This document shows positions 8,749-19,209 of a stretch of 64,000 bases of DNA, piece by piece. Positions within the stretch are counted from its first letter, which is position 1. Each line of letters begins with the position of its first letter. The notes under the pieces are model-generated. The model did no database searches and had not been told where the DNA came from. It saw only the letters and a list, made by a program, of their open reading frames with translations. This DNA is from Gammaproteobacteria bacterium (GTDB taxonomy: Bacteria > Pseudomonadota > Gammaproteobacteria > Thiohalomonadales > Thiohalomonadaceae), in assembly GCA_024709225.1 (NCBI GenBank), contig JANJXC010000042.1, positions 50,438 to 114,437 on the forward strand. The letters run 5' to 3'. The translations under genes and the position numbers were made by a program.

Positions 8749-9960
8749 CTAGCCCGGTCTTCCGTCCAGCCGCGGACGCAGGTAGATGACGGCGTACTTG
8801 GCTGACCAGAGCACGGCAATGAGCAGCCAGGCGAGCGCGGCCAGCAGGTTGAAATGGGGGCCAAAGGGCAATTCGGCGACAATTCGCAATATTGCGACAC
8901 CGGACAAACCCCAGAACAATACCCAGGTAGTGGTATCGGCCTTCAGTTCGCGACCGGAGTGTCCCAGTGTCACGCGACTGGCCATGGCCAGCGTGATGGA
9001 CAGCAAGAAGCCGATGGCAACCGCGTGCAATGGCGCACGGCCCAGGAATGGTCCGAAGTTGAAGAACAGTGCTAGGCTGTTGATGGCATACAGCGCCATG
9101 GCAATGGATAGCCAGGCGAAGGCCACGTGCAGGATCGCGAGCAGACGCACGGCGAAGGTGCGGCGGAACTGCCATTTCCAGCTGTGCAATGCAGCGAGCA
9201 TCAGCAGGGGAAGATCGACCAGCCACAGCCAGCGGTGCAGCGCGAGCAACTCCAGCAGGCCATGCAGCGCCAGCAACACCAGCATCGGCACCAGCGTGCC
9301 CCTGGGCTGGTACATCTGGTAGCCGGGCAACACGGTCACGCTGAAGAACGGGATCATGCGGTGACCGACGGTGACGGCGATCGGCAGGAGAAACCACCAG
9401 AGCCCCGCCTGCAAGGACAGTTGCAGCCAGAAGGGATTGTCGCCCACGAGCCAGGCCAGATAGGCCGCCACGCCAATTGCGCCGCCGCTCAGCGCGGCAT
9501 TGAGACAGGTCTCATAAAACTTGTCGTGTGCCGGTGCCTCGCGGTAGACGCGCCACAGCGCGTGCAACCCGCCGGCGTAGCCGGCAAGCAGCAGGGCCAC
9601 GCCGATGAGCGTCAGGGGGCGGGAGAAGAACAGGCCGCAGTAGAACAGCAGCACGCCGCCGGCCAGCAGCAGGAACGTGGTCTGATAACGCTGCAGCGGT
9701 ATCGGTGTGCCGCTCATCCAGCGCGGATAGGTCGTCATCAGGAAACCGAAGATGAAGAACGGAAACAGCGTGTACTGCATCAGGAAGCCATGGGCGAAGA
9801 TGCCCGGCAGGGTGGTGGTGGGGCTGGGCCACAGTCCGGTATAGCGCCCGGTGAGTTCGATGCTCCAGTACAGCAGTACTGCGATGAACTGCACGGCGCC
9901 ACCAAACATCATCATGCGATGCGGCGCGGAGCTGAAGGTTTGCCAGAAGGTGCCTGCCAT
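8749..9960 (-). CDS. nnrS: NnrS family membrane protein
   Basis: Polytopic ~400-aa protein starting MAGTFWQTFSSAPHRMMMFGG; HGFLMQYTLFPFFIFGFLMTTYPRW, GHRMIPFF, HAVAIGFLLSITLAMASRVTLGHSGR. Confidence 0.92.
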   Translation of the reverse strand: MAGTFWQTFSSAPHRMMMFGGAVQFIAVLLYWSIELTGRYTGLWPSPTTTLPGIFAHGFLMQYTLFPFFIFGFLMTTYPRWMSGTPIPLQRYQTTFLLLAGGVLLFYCGLFFSRPLTLIGVALLLAGYAGGLHALWRVYREAPAHDKFYETCLNAALSGGAIGVAAYLAWLVGDNPFWLQLSLQAGLWWFLLPIAVTVGHRMIPFFSVTVLPGYQMYQPRGTLVPMLVLLALHGLLELLALHRWLWLVDLPLLMLAALHSWKWQFRRTFAVRLLAILHVAFAWLSIAMALYAINSLALFFNFGPFLGRAPLHAVAIGFLLSITLAMASRVTLGHSGRELKADTTTWVLFWGLSGVAILRIVAELPFGPHFNLLAALAWLLIAVLWSAKYAVIYLRPRLDGRPG

Positions 9961-10016
9961 GACGATTCCCAATTAAATCAGTCGTCATTTTTTAACAGGC
10001 TGGGGTGGTGCGGGCT

Positions 10017-10030
10017 TTGACATAGGTCAA
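10017..10030 (-). promoter_or_regulatory. FNR/DNR-like palindrome upstream of nnrS
   Basis: TTGAC-ATAG-GTCAA perfect dyad, ~57 bp before the nnrS start. Confidence 0.65.
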
Positions 10031-10202
10031 ACCCTAGCCGTTAGAGAATAAAAAGCAATTAACGGCCACAGGCGGCAATGACATTTCACCTCGCAGAGAT
10101 GAGGCTGTATTAGTGCGCCATAATTTGATTAATTACTGTTTCACGCTGGACGCGCCGCACGATCGTGTCGCTCTGCCGCGGCCGGCGGCGCCGGCAACGC
10201 GA

Positions 10203-12032
10203 TCAATTCCCGGTCAAGCGGGCATAGAGCAAGGGCAGCTGCCGCGGCAGCTCGTCCGGGCGGCGGATCACCACATAGTTGCCGGGACCGAACAGATGCG
10301 GCAGGTAGTCGCCGGCCTTGTGGTCGATGGTGACACAGAAGGGATAGAAACCCTCCTGGCGTGCCTCGTGCAAGGCTTGGCGCGTGTCTTCGATGCCGTA
10401 GCGGCCTTCATAGTGGTCCAAATCATTGGGCTTGCCATCGGTGAGCAACAGCAGCAGCTGGCGGCCGGCGCGCTCCTTCTCCAGCAGGCGGCTGGCCTGC
10501 CGCAGCGCGGCGCCCATGCGCGTGTAGTAGCCCGGGCGGATGGCCTGGATACGGCCGCGGATGGTGCCGTCATAGCCCTCGTCGAAGGCCTTGAGGGTGT
10601 GGAAGCGCACGTGCTCGCGCTTGCGTGACGAGAATCCGTACATCGCAAAGCGATCGCCGGCCGCGGACAGCGCCTCGGCGAACAGAAACAGACTGTCGCG
10701 GATCACGTCGATGACCTTCTGTTCGTTGTTGACAGCGGCATCGGTGGACAGCGACAGATCGGCCAGCAGCAGGCAGGCAAGGTCGCGCTGGTTGTTGCGG
10801 AAGTCGCGGTACAGGCCCTGCTCGCGGTGCGGCAGGCCGCTGTGGCGCGCTACGGCAAAATCGAGCCAGGCGCTGAGGTCCATCTCGCTGCCGTCGGGTT
10901 GGCCGCGCAGCCAGGTGCGGTTCTGCGTCAGGGCCTCGAACTGGCGGCGCAGATGATGGGCGGTGCGGCGCAGGTGTGGCGGCAGATCCAGCGCCACGGC
11001 ATCGCGCGCCAGCATGGGTTGCAGGTGGCAATAGGCGGGACGCAGGGCACGGCGGCGGTAGTCCCACTCGGGCAACAGTATGTCGCCCTCGAGTTGGTGA
11101 TCGTCGTATTCGCTGGAGGGCAGATCGAGATCGAAGCGCAGGCGGCTGGCGACGGTGCGCTTGTTGCGCGTGATGCTCAGGGTTTCCATCTCGGCGGCCA
11201 CGCTGCTGCCATCTTCGTCTTCTTCGGTCTCGCGGTTGACGTTGACGAATTCGCCCCAGGTAAGGATGTTTTCCATGCGCAGGGCGATCATCCCGGCCTC
11301 GCGCTCGGTGGCATCCACGCGCTCGCCATGGCGTTTGCGTGTCTCATCGTCGCGGGTCTGGCCGTCGCCTTCATCGCTGTCGTCGTCGTCGCTGCCGCCG
11401 ACCGCCTGTTGCAGCGGCGGCGAGGGGTGCAGCCACAGGTAGACGGGTTGCGGGGCATGTCGCGCCGGAGGGAGCGCAACGACACTGCCCGGCTCGCGCA
11501 AGGCCTGCTGGATCGCCTGTTCCTGCAGCGCCTCGTCACCCTGCAGTGCGCTGGTCTGCGGTCGCAAGGCCAGCTGCGCCGCGCACAGGCGTGTGTAGCG
11601 CGGCTGCAGACCGGGGTAGCGCTTCAGCACCCGCCTGGTAAGCAACTGATTGCGCGCCAGCCAGGGGCGCGGCAGCGTTTCTTCGTCAGCGGCGCTGGCC
11701 GCCAGCGCCGCGAGCCACAGATAGAGATCACGATTCAGGCCGCGGTCGGGAAACAAGGCCACTTGCGCGGGCAGGCGCAGGGTTTCGCCGTCGCGCCAGG
11801 CCAGTTCGACGCTGGCGCCGCTGCCGGCGATACGCTGCAGCCAGCGTCGCCGCGCGCCATGCTCGGTGGCCGAGGCCGTTTCCACACGCAGGCCGCCATC
11901 GCCGCCGAGGGCACGGAACATCACCCCCACCGCGGTGCGCATCTCTTCCAGCGTCACGGCTGCTTCCGCGTGCGTCTGATCCGCCGCGCGGGAGATGAGC
12001 TTGTGCCAGAGTTTGCCGACGAGTTCTTCCAT
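10203..12032 (-). CDS. norD: Nitric oxide reductase activation protein NorD (VWA domain)
   Basis: 609 aa, acidic central region, C-terminal VWA domain (LACLLLADLSLSTDAAVN, LLLLTDGKPNDLDHYEGRYGIEDT). Confidence 0.93.
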   Translation of the reverse strand: MEELVGKLWHKLISRAADQTHAEAAVTLEEMRTAVGVMFRALGGDGGLRVETASATEHGARRRWLQRIAGSGASVELAWRDGETLRLPAQVALFPDRGLNRDLYLWLAALAASAADEETLPRPWLARNQLLTRRVLKRYPGLQPRYTRLCAAQLALRPQTSALQGDEALQEQAIQQALREPGSVVALPPARHAPQPVYLWLHPSPPLQQAVGGSDDDDSDEGDGQTRDDETRKRHGERVDATEREAGMIALRMENILTWGEFVNVNRETEEDEDGSSVAAEMETLSITRNKRTVASRLRFDLDLPSSEYDDHQLEGDILLPEWDYRRRALRPAYCHLQPMLARDAVALDLPPHLRRTAHHLRRQFEALTQNRTWLRGQPDGSEMDLSAWLDFAVARHSGLPHREQGLYRDFRNNQRDLACLLLADLSLSTDAAVNNEQKVIDVIRDSLFLFAEALSAAGDRFAMYGFSSRKREHVRFHTLKAFDEGYDGTIRGRIQAIRPGYYTRMGAALRQASRLLEKERAGRQLLLLLTDGKPNDLDHYEGRYGIEDTRQALHEARQEGFYPFCVTIDHKAGDYLPHLFGPGNYVVIRRPDELPRQLPLLYARLTGN

Positions 12033-12076
12033 ATCAATTCAGATACAAGTTGCAAGATACAAGAGAAAAGCAGACA

Positions 12077-13009
12077 TCATTCGCCTTTCCGGCCGAAGTC
12101 GCGCGCCGAGACATCAAGGGCGTCGGTATTCTGCACCCACTTTAACAGCGCTCCCTGTGGGTTGTCTTTCTGTACCTGGTCACAGGCCTGCAGGCAGCGG
12201 GCGCATTGGGTGCAGGTGAACATGTGGCGCTTGGTGGAGCGCGGCTTGAGGCGCATGGGACAGGCGTTGTCGCAGGCGGCGTTGCAGTCGACGCAGGACT
12301 CGACGCGTTCGCGTTCGAAGCCCACCACCATGGCGCGCTTGTTGGCCATCCAGGCCAGGCTCTGGAACAGGCCGATGGCGCAGCCGAAGCGGCAGAACAG
12401 GTGACGCGCCAGCAGGAACTCGATGACGAAGACGATGGTGGCCGCGGTGAGAAAGATGAACTGGAAACGGGTCAGTTCGCCCTGCCATAGGTTGCCGTAG
12501 ACCTCGAACGGCGGCCACATGTAGGTAAGCAGGGAGATGGCCCACAAGAAGGCGAAGCCCAGGATGGCGCTACCCACCGCCAGCCAGTACAGCGGGTTGG
12601 GCGCCACACGGCGGCCATCGGGCAGGTCTTCCGGCAAGGCATGCGGGTCCCATAGCGTGGGACGGCCGAAGGCGCGCCGCATCAGGGCGTTGATGGTTTC
12701 CACGACGGAGAAATGCGGGCACAGCCAGCCGCAGTAGAGGCGGCCGTATTTCCACGACACCCATACGCCGGTGCCGATGATCAGCGCGATGGGCAGGAAG
12801 CCGCGCAGCAACAGGTTGGCGAAGGCCTGGCCGGTGCTGGCCTCGCCGCGCAGGAAGTCATCCAGCCCCAGGGTCCAGTACTGGCCGAACAGGATGAAAT
12901 GGCCGAGCTTGAGATCAAGGCGGAAGATATCGAGCGGCGGCGCCAGCACGAACAGGGCGAAGAAGGCGATGCGCGCCCACAGGCGCAGGTTTTGCAGTCT
13001 AGCCGTCAC
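12077..13009 (-). CDS. 4Fe-4S polyferredoxin membrane protein (NapH/CcoG-like)
   Basis: Several TM segments; CGWLCPH, CRFGCAIGLFQS, CVDCNAACDNACP and CTQCARCLQAC cysteine motifs. Confidence 0.85.
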   Translation of the reverse strand: MTARLQNLRLWARIAFFALFVLAPPLDIFRLDLKLGHFILFGQYWTLGLDDFLRGEASTGQAFANLLLRGFLPIALIIGTGVWVSWKYGRLYCGWLCPHFSVVETINALMRRAFGRPTLWDPHALPEDLPDGRRVAPNPLYWLAVGSAILGFAFLWAISLLTYMWPPFEVYGNLWQGELTRFQFIFLTAATIVFVIEFLLARHLFCRFGCAIGLFQSLAWMANKRAMVVGFERERVESCVDCNAACDNACPMRLKPRSTKRHMFTCTQCARCLQACDQVQKDNPQGALLKWVQNTDALDVSARDFGRKGE

Positions 13010-13391
13010 AGTGCACTCCCAGGAGCGGATAACGCCAGGATTTGCCTGCCATGGCCTTCGCCAGGCCTACCATCCCGAGCAGGATGAGTGTGCTGTGGCC
13101 GGCGGTGAAATAGATGATCACGTACATCCATACATTGGCGGATTGCCAGCCGCCGCCCAGCAGGATCAGGGCATTGACGATGACCAGGATCACGCCGGCC
13201 CACAGGCTGGCCACCACGGTCTGGCGCAGGTGGCAGCGGGCGAGGGCGGGGCCGGCTGTGCGGTGGCGGAAATACAGCCACAGCAGCGCCAGAAAGCAGA
13301 CGCCGGGCAACAGCAGCAGGTTGGCGAGATACAGCGCCTCGGCGGCAACGGCAATGCCCTGGCCGGGAGCGGAATCGGTCTGTGCGTTCAT
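12999..13391 (-). CDS. Small integral membrane protein of unknown function in the norD operon
   Basis: 131-codon ORF from ATG at 13391, ~4 hydrophobic helices, overlaps polyferredoxin start. Confidence 0.7.
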   Translation of the reverse strand: MNAQTDSAPGQGIAVAAEALYLANLLLLPGVCFLALLWLYFRHRTAGPALARCHLRQTVVASLWAGVILVIVNALILLGGGWQSANVWMYVIIYFTAGHSTLILLGMVGLAKAMAGKSWRYPLLGVHCDG

Positions 13392-13545
13392 GCTGACACC
13401 TCCGCGGAGTATCACGATACAAGGGATTGGGGGCTGAGCTCGCTGCGCTCGTGCTGCCTTCGCGTTCAACCGTATCGCGCACCTTGTTCCTCGTATCGGT
13501 CTGCCTGCTGGATACCGACGATACGGCGGACAAAGGGGGAGCGCG

Positions 13546-13559
13546 CTGATCTATATCAA
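13546..13559 (-). promoter_or_regulatory. FNR/DNR box upstream of the membrane protein-polyferredoxin-norD operon
   Basis: CTGAT-CTAT-ATCAA (one mismatch). Confidence 0.7.
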
Positions 13560-13762
13560 TTCTGTAGGTTATTTTGCGCTATGCAAGAAATCCCGCAAGG
13601 TATGCGGTGTTTTGGCGGCGTGCGATCGCTGCAGGGGCGCAGCATGGCGGGGGCCGGATTCACCAGGCGACGGTTGTGTCGCCCGGTGCCCCGGACGCCT
13701 GCAGACAGGGGGAAGGGAAACCCGCAGCCTGCCCATCATGGGCCTGATGCGGGCGGGCCGCC

Positions 13763-14596
13763 TCAACGCCCGAAGCTGGCCTCGGCCACTTCCATCAGGG
13801 CCTGCACCGTCTCCAGATCATCGCTCAGCGGCTCGGCCAGGGCGGCGCGGCAGGCGGCCAAGGGGTCGCAGCCATTCTTGATCAGGGTGGCGGTATAGAC
13901 CAGCAGGCGGGTGGAGGCACCTTCCTCGAGGTCATGGTCCTGCAGCTTGCGCAGCGATTGCGCGAGGTTAACCAGGCGCGCCGCCAGATTGGCGTCGATG
14001 CCGGTCTCACCCATGAGGATCTCCTGCTCGGTCTTCGCGTCGGGGTAGTCGAAGCGCAGGGCGACGAAACGCTGCCGCGTACTCGGCTTCATGCCCTTGA
14101 GCAGGTGCTGATAACCGGGGTTGTAGGACACTACCAGCATGAATTCTTTCGGGGCCTGCAACAGCTCGCCGGTACGTTCGATGGGCAGGATGCGCCGATC
14201 ATCGGACAGCGGGTGCAGCACCACGGTGGTGTCCTTGCGCGCCTCGACCACTTCATCCAGGTAGCAGATGGCGCCTTCGCGCACGGCCCGGGTGAGCGGG
14301 CCGTCCTGCCAGTAGGTGGCGCCGTCACCGATGAGGTGGCGGCCGACCAGATCGGCGGCGGTGAGGTCGTCGTGACAGGACACGGTGTAGACCGGACGCC
14401 CCAGGCGGGCTGCCATATAGGAGATGAAGCGGGTCTTGCCGCAGCCGGTCGGGCCTTTGATCAGCACCGGCAGCTGATTGTTGTAGGCGTATTCGAACAG
14501 CGTAATCTCGTCACCCTGCGGCTGGTAGAACGGCGTGTCGCTGTTCGCGGCAACGGCGGTGTCACGGTGCAGTGCAGAAGCTGTCATGCGGGTCAT
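13763..14596 (-). CDS. norQ: MoxR-type AAA ATPase NorQ
   Basis: Walker A GPTGCGKT; HDDLTAADLVGRHLIGDGATYWQDGPLTRAVREGAICYLDE; nor cluster context. Confidence 0.94.
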   Translation of the reverse strand: MTRMTASALHRDTAVAANSDTPFYQPQGDEITLFEYAYNNQLPVLIKGPTGCGKTRFISYMAARLGRPVYTVSCHDDLTAADLVGRHLIGDGATYWQDGPLTRAVREGAICYLDEVVEARKDTTVVLHPLSDDRRILPIERTGELLQAPKEFMLVVSYNPGYQHLLKGMKPSTRQRFVALRFDYPDAKTEQEILMGETGIDANLAARLVNLAQSLRKLQDHDLEEGASTRLLVYTATLIKNGCDPLAACRAALAEPLSDDLETVQALMEVAEASFGR

Positions 14597-14609
14597 CTCC
14601 CGTGAGTTG

Positions 14610-14882
14610 TCAGGTGAGGCTGATGTAATAGGCTACGCCGATCATGCCACATACCAGCAGCAAATAGCCGAACAGCAGGCCGCGCCAGGCGGCGCGCACG
14701 TGCTTCAGACCCATGAAATAGTCCACCACCATCTGGCTCTTGAACAGCGTGGTGGCGAGCACGAAGCCCACGATGGCCATGCCGGTGATGCCGGACTCGC
14801 CGATGAACCAGGTCAGCCCGGTGAGGGCGAGCAGTATCAGCCAGACGAGGGTGCAGGGACGGATGAGTGGCGTCTTAGTCAT
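14610..14882 (-). CDS. norF: Cytochrome c oxidase subunit IV-like membrane protein (NorF-like)
   Basis: 90 aa, three hydrophobic helices, adjacent to norE and norQ. Confidence 0.75.
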   Translation of the reverse strand: MTKTPLIRPCTLVWLILLALTGLTWFIGESGITGMAIVGFVLATTLFKSQMVVDYFMGLKHVRAAWRGLLFGYLLLVCGMIGVAYYISLT

Positions 14883-14885
14883 GGC

Positions 14886-15464
14886 TCAATGAATAACATA
14901 GACCAGAGGGAAAAGGATCAACCACACCAGATCGACCATGTGCCAGTAGGAGGCGCCGGTCTCGACACCGGTATGGTTGGCGGCGCTGTAGCCGCCGCTG
15001 CGCGCCTTGAGCAGCACGGCGGCGAGAATCACGATGCCGAGTATGACATGCATGAAGTGGAAGAAGGTCAGCGACAGATAAAACATGAAAAACGTGTTGG
15101 TGCTGAGCGAAATGCCGGCAGAAAATTTCTCGCCGAACTCGAACATCTTGATTACCAGAAACACGCTGCCCATGCCGATGGCGGACAGCAGCCAGTGGCC
15201 GCAGCGCCTGGCATTGTCGGCGCGGATGGCGGCAACGGCACGTACCACGAAATAGCTGCTGGTGAGCAGCACTACGGTGTTGGCGGCACCTGCAATACGA
15301 TTGAGGTGCAGCTGGGATTCGTTGAACAACTCGACGTTGTTGGCGCGGGAAAAGGCATAGGCCAGAAAGAACACACCGAACACCAGCAGTTCGGCGAAGA
15401 TGAAGATCCAGATGGCAAAATCACCGGGCAGGCCGCCGGCATCATGTTTCCGGGAAGTGGTCAT
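14886..15464 (-). CDS. norE: Cytochrome c oxidase subunit III-like protein NorE
   Basis: MTTSRKHDAGGLPGDFAIWIFIFAELLVFGVFFLAYAF...FHFMHVILGIVIL...YWHMVDLVWLILFPLVYVIH. Confidence 0.88.
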   Translation of the reverse strand: MTTSRKHDAGGLPGDFAIWIFIFAELLVFGVFFLAYAFSRANNVELFNESQLHLNRIAGAANTVVLLTSSYFVVRAVAAIRADNARRCGHWLLSAIGMGSVFLVIKMFEFGEKFSAGISLSTNTFFMFYLSLTFFHFMHVILGIVILAAVLLKARSGGYSAANHTGVETGASYWHMVDLVWLILFPLVYVIH

Positions 15465-15529
15465 GGTGAATTCCGTCGCGCCGTGGCGTGAAAACAGGGC
15501 GGTGCATCCGGCACCAAGAGGGACTGCAG

Positions 15530-15558
15530 AAAAAAAAAGGGGGGCGCAAGCGCCCCCC
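15530..15558 (-). terminator. Intrinsic terminator downstream of norB
   Basis: Minus strand GGGGGGCG-CTTG-CGCCCCCC followed by a run of T; separates norCB from norEFQ. Confidence 0.82.
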
Positions 15559-15570
15559 ACAAGAGCTCCA

Positions 15571-16968
<1,398 letters not shown>

Positions 16969-17403
16969 TTAACCCTGGACGTTTGGCGGCCAATTGGCGG
17001 CATTGATCTCTGAGGTGTACTTCAGGAACTCAGCCACGGCCTCCAACTCTTCGTTGGAAAGGTTGAACTGCGGCATGCTGCGCCGACCCGGAATGCCTTC
17101 TACCGGGCGGCTGGCGATGAAGCCCATGATGGCTTCCTTGCTGCCGCCGAAACGGGTGTAGACATTACCCAGTTCCGGTGCGAAGTAGGCGCCTTCACCC
17201 AACAGGGTATGGCAACCCAGACAATTGTTTTCCTCCCATACTTTCTTGCCCAATGCCACCTGCGGCGTGATGTTCTGACGATTATCACGCTTGGGCAGCG
17301 CCCCTAATGTGTCGAAAGACAAGGCCAGAAACAGGAGGAAGAAAAATACACTGCCCCCCAGATATATGTTTCTGGCCATGCTTTTTGTAAAGGTTTCACT
17401 CAT
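16969..17403 (-). CDS. norC: Nitric oxide reductase cytochrome c subunit
   Basis: N-terminal TM anchor, NNCLGCHTLLGEGAYFAPELGNVYTR, directly upstream of norB. Confidence 0.96.
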   Translation of the reverse strand: MSETFTKSMARNIYLGGSVFFFLLFLALSFDTLGALPKRDNRQNITPQVALGKKVWEENNCLGCHTLLGEGAYFAPELGNVYTRFGGSKEAIMGFIASRPVEGIPGRRSMPQFNLSNEELEAVAEFLKYTSEINAANWPPNVQG

Positions 17404-17501
17404 TATGATTCCTCCTTGGCCGCCGGTTGTTGTTACCGCTGGACGCCATCGAGACTGCTATGGCCGGGTGAAGTTATAGTTAAATAGCTGACTGACTTAC
17501 C

Positions 17502-17515
17502 TTGATTTACATCAA
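17502..17515 (-). promoter_or_regulatory. FNR/DNR box upstream of norCB
   Basis: Perfect TTGAT-TTAC-ATCAA about 100 bp upstream of norC start. Confidence 0.88.
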
Positions 17516-17671
17516 ATTGGTTTTATAGAGATTCATGTGATGCGGGCATATACCTCTTCAGAGGCATGACACAACCGGCGTATCCCGCTGTATTTGTGGC
17601 GTTTTTCAAAGTGTTATCAGAATCTTCTAACATACTCATCCGCTAACTCTTCATACCCGCCAGCCATCACG

Positions 17672-19099
17672 ATGCCATCGACCTGTTTTCCACTGCCTTA
17701 TCCCGCGGATGTCCTGACGTTGTTCCGTCCGCTTGCGGCCCAACCCTGGGCGCAGTGGCTGGACAGCGCCGGGCGCGACCGCTACGACATCATCGTCGCC
17801 GCGCCGCGGGTTACGCTGGTCACGCGCGGCGCTGACACCCGCATCTGTCGCGGCAAGGCGTGCCAGGTCAGCGGCGACGACCCGTTGCTGCTGCTGCGCC
17901 GGGAACTGGCGCGCCAGCCGGTCCCCGGCGGACTGCCGCCGTTCAGCGGCGGCGCGCTGGGTTACTTCGGCTATGACCTGGCGCGCCGCCTCGGCGACCT
18001 GCCCGGGTCCGCCGTCGATGATCTGGCCTGGCCCGAGATGGCGGTGGGTATCTATGCCTGGGCGGTGGTGGTCGATCATCAGGAGCGCCGTTGCTGGCTG
18101 GCCGGCGATGCCGACGCACTGCGCGAGTGGCAGGCGTTGACCGCGCAGTCGATGCCGCCGGGTGAGTTCCTGGTGACGGATGCGCCGCGCAGCGACCTGA
18201 GCGAGGCGCGTTATGCGCAGGCCTTTGCCCGTGTGCAGCACTATCTGCGCGAGGGCGACTGCTATCAGGTCAATCTGGCGCAGCGCTTCTGCGCGCCGGC
18301 GCGGGGCGATGCCTTTGCCCTGTATGCCAGCCTGCGACGGGAAAATCCCGCGCCCTTTGCCGCCTGGCTCAATTTTCCCTTCGGCCAGGTGTTGAGCGCC
18401 TCGCCGGAACGCTTCCTGCGCGTGCAGGGCAGGCAGGTGGAGACCAAGCCCATCAAGGGTACGCGCCCGCGTCTTGCCGATGCGCAGGCGGATCGGGCGC
18501 AGGCCGAGGCGCTGCGCGCCAGCCCCAAGGATCGCGCCGAGAACCTGATGATCGTCGACCTGCTGCGCAACGACCTGGGCAAGAGCTGCAGCCCCGGCAG
18601 CGTGCAGGTGCCGCGCCTGTTCGCGGTGGAAAGCTTCGCCACCGTGCATCATCTGGTCAGCACCGTGCAAGGCGCGCTGGCGCCGGAACATGACGCCATC
18701 GACCTGCTGCGCGGCTGCTTCCCCGGCGGCTCCATCACCGGCGCGCCCAAGCGCCGCGCCATGGAGATCATTGAGGAACTGGAGCCGCACCGCCGCGGCG
18801 TCTACTGCGGCGCCATCGGCTACATCGGCTTCGACGGCAACATGGACAGCAACATCGCCATCCGTACCCTGGTGCACGGCGCAGGCCAGGTCTGCTTCGC
18901 CGCCGGCGGCGGCATCGTCACCGACTCCACCGCCGCCGAGGAATATCAGGAAAGCCTGGACAAGGCCGCCGCCCTGCTGCGCGTACTGGAGCGGCACCGC
19001 GAGCCCCATGGAAGTTTGTCGGAGCGAATCGTATTCGCGACCCCGCCTGAAGCAGCGCACAAGTCCCGAGCATTCGGCTCAGGCGAAGAGGGGACTTGA
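17672..19099 (+). CDS. pabB: Aminodeoxychorismate synthase component I
   Basis: Chorismate-binding motifs: GDCYQVNLAQRF, SASPERFLRV, ETKPIKGTRPR, ENLMIVDLLRNDLGK, PGGSITGAPKRRAMEIIEELE, YCGAIGYIG, GGGIVTDS. Confidence 0.93.
   Translation: MPSTCFPLPYPADVLTLFRPLAAQPWAQWLDSAGRDRYDIIVAAPRVTLVTRGADTRICRGKACQVSGDDPLLLLRRELARQPVPGGLPPFSGGALGYFGYDLARRLGDLPGSAVDDLAWPEMAVGIYAWAVVVDHQERRCWLAGDADALREWQALTAQSMPPGEFLVTDAPRSDLSEARYAQAFARVQHYLREGDCYQVNLAQRFCAPARGDAFALYASLRRENPAPFAAWLNFPFGQVLSASPERFLRVQGRQVETKPIKGTRPRLADAQADRAQAEALRASPKDRAENLMIVDLLRNDLGKSCSPGSVQVPRLFAVESFATVHHLVSTVQGALAPEHDAIDLLRGCFPGGSITGAPKRRAMEIIEELEPHRRGVYCGAIGYIGFDGNMDSNIAIRTLVHGAGQVCFAAGGGIVTDSTAAEEYQESLDKAAALLRVLERHREPHGSLSERIVFATPPEAAHKSRAFGSGEEGT
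19019..19042 (+). repeat. Half-copy of the GTAGGAGCGAATCGTATTCGCGA palindromic repeat, within the pabB 3' end
   Basis: tcGGAGCGAATCGTATTCGCGACC, same core as the repeats at 21704-22052. Confidence 0.75.
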
Positions 19100-19209
19100 T
19101 CGCACGCCCGATTTTCGCCTTAATGGCCCGCAGCACGCCGCGTCCTGCAGGGCGCTCCGACAACACGGGATGTTGATGCGCGGCGCCACCAGAACTGCAT
19201 AACAACAAC

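Noticed and set aside
13640-13760. Possible cobalamin riboswitch (minus strand contains GGTGAATCCGG...CCCCCGCC)
   Set aside because: Only a fragmentary match; the other conserved blocks and a downstream B12-related gene are missing. Kept only as a generic structured region.
13569-13766. 65-aa minus-strand ORF between norQ and the norD operon
   Set aside because: Overlaps the norQ end, has no clear SD and lies over strong palindromes; composition looks non-coding.
17651-19060. 469-aa minus-strand ORF opposite pabB
   Set aside because: Shadow ORF; pabB motifs are unambiguous on the plus strand.
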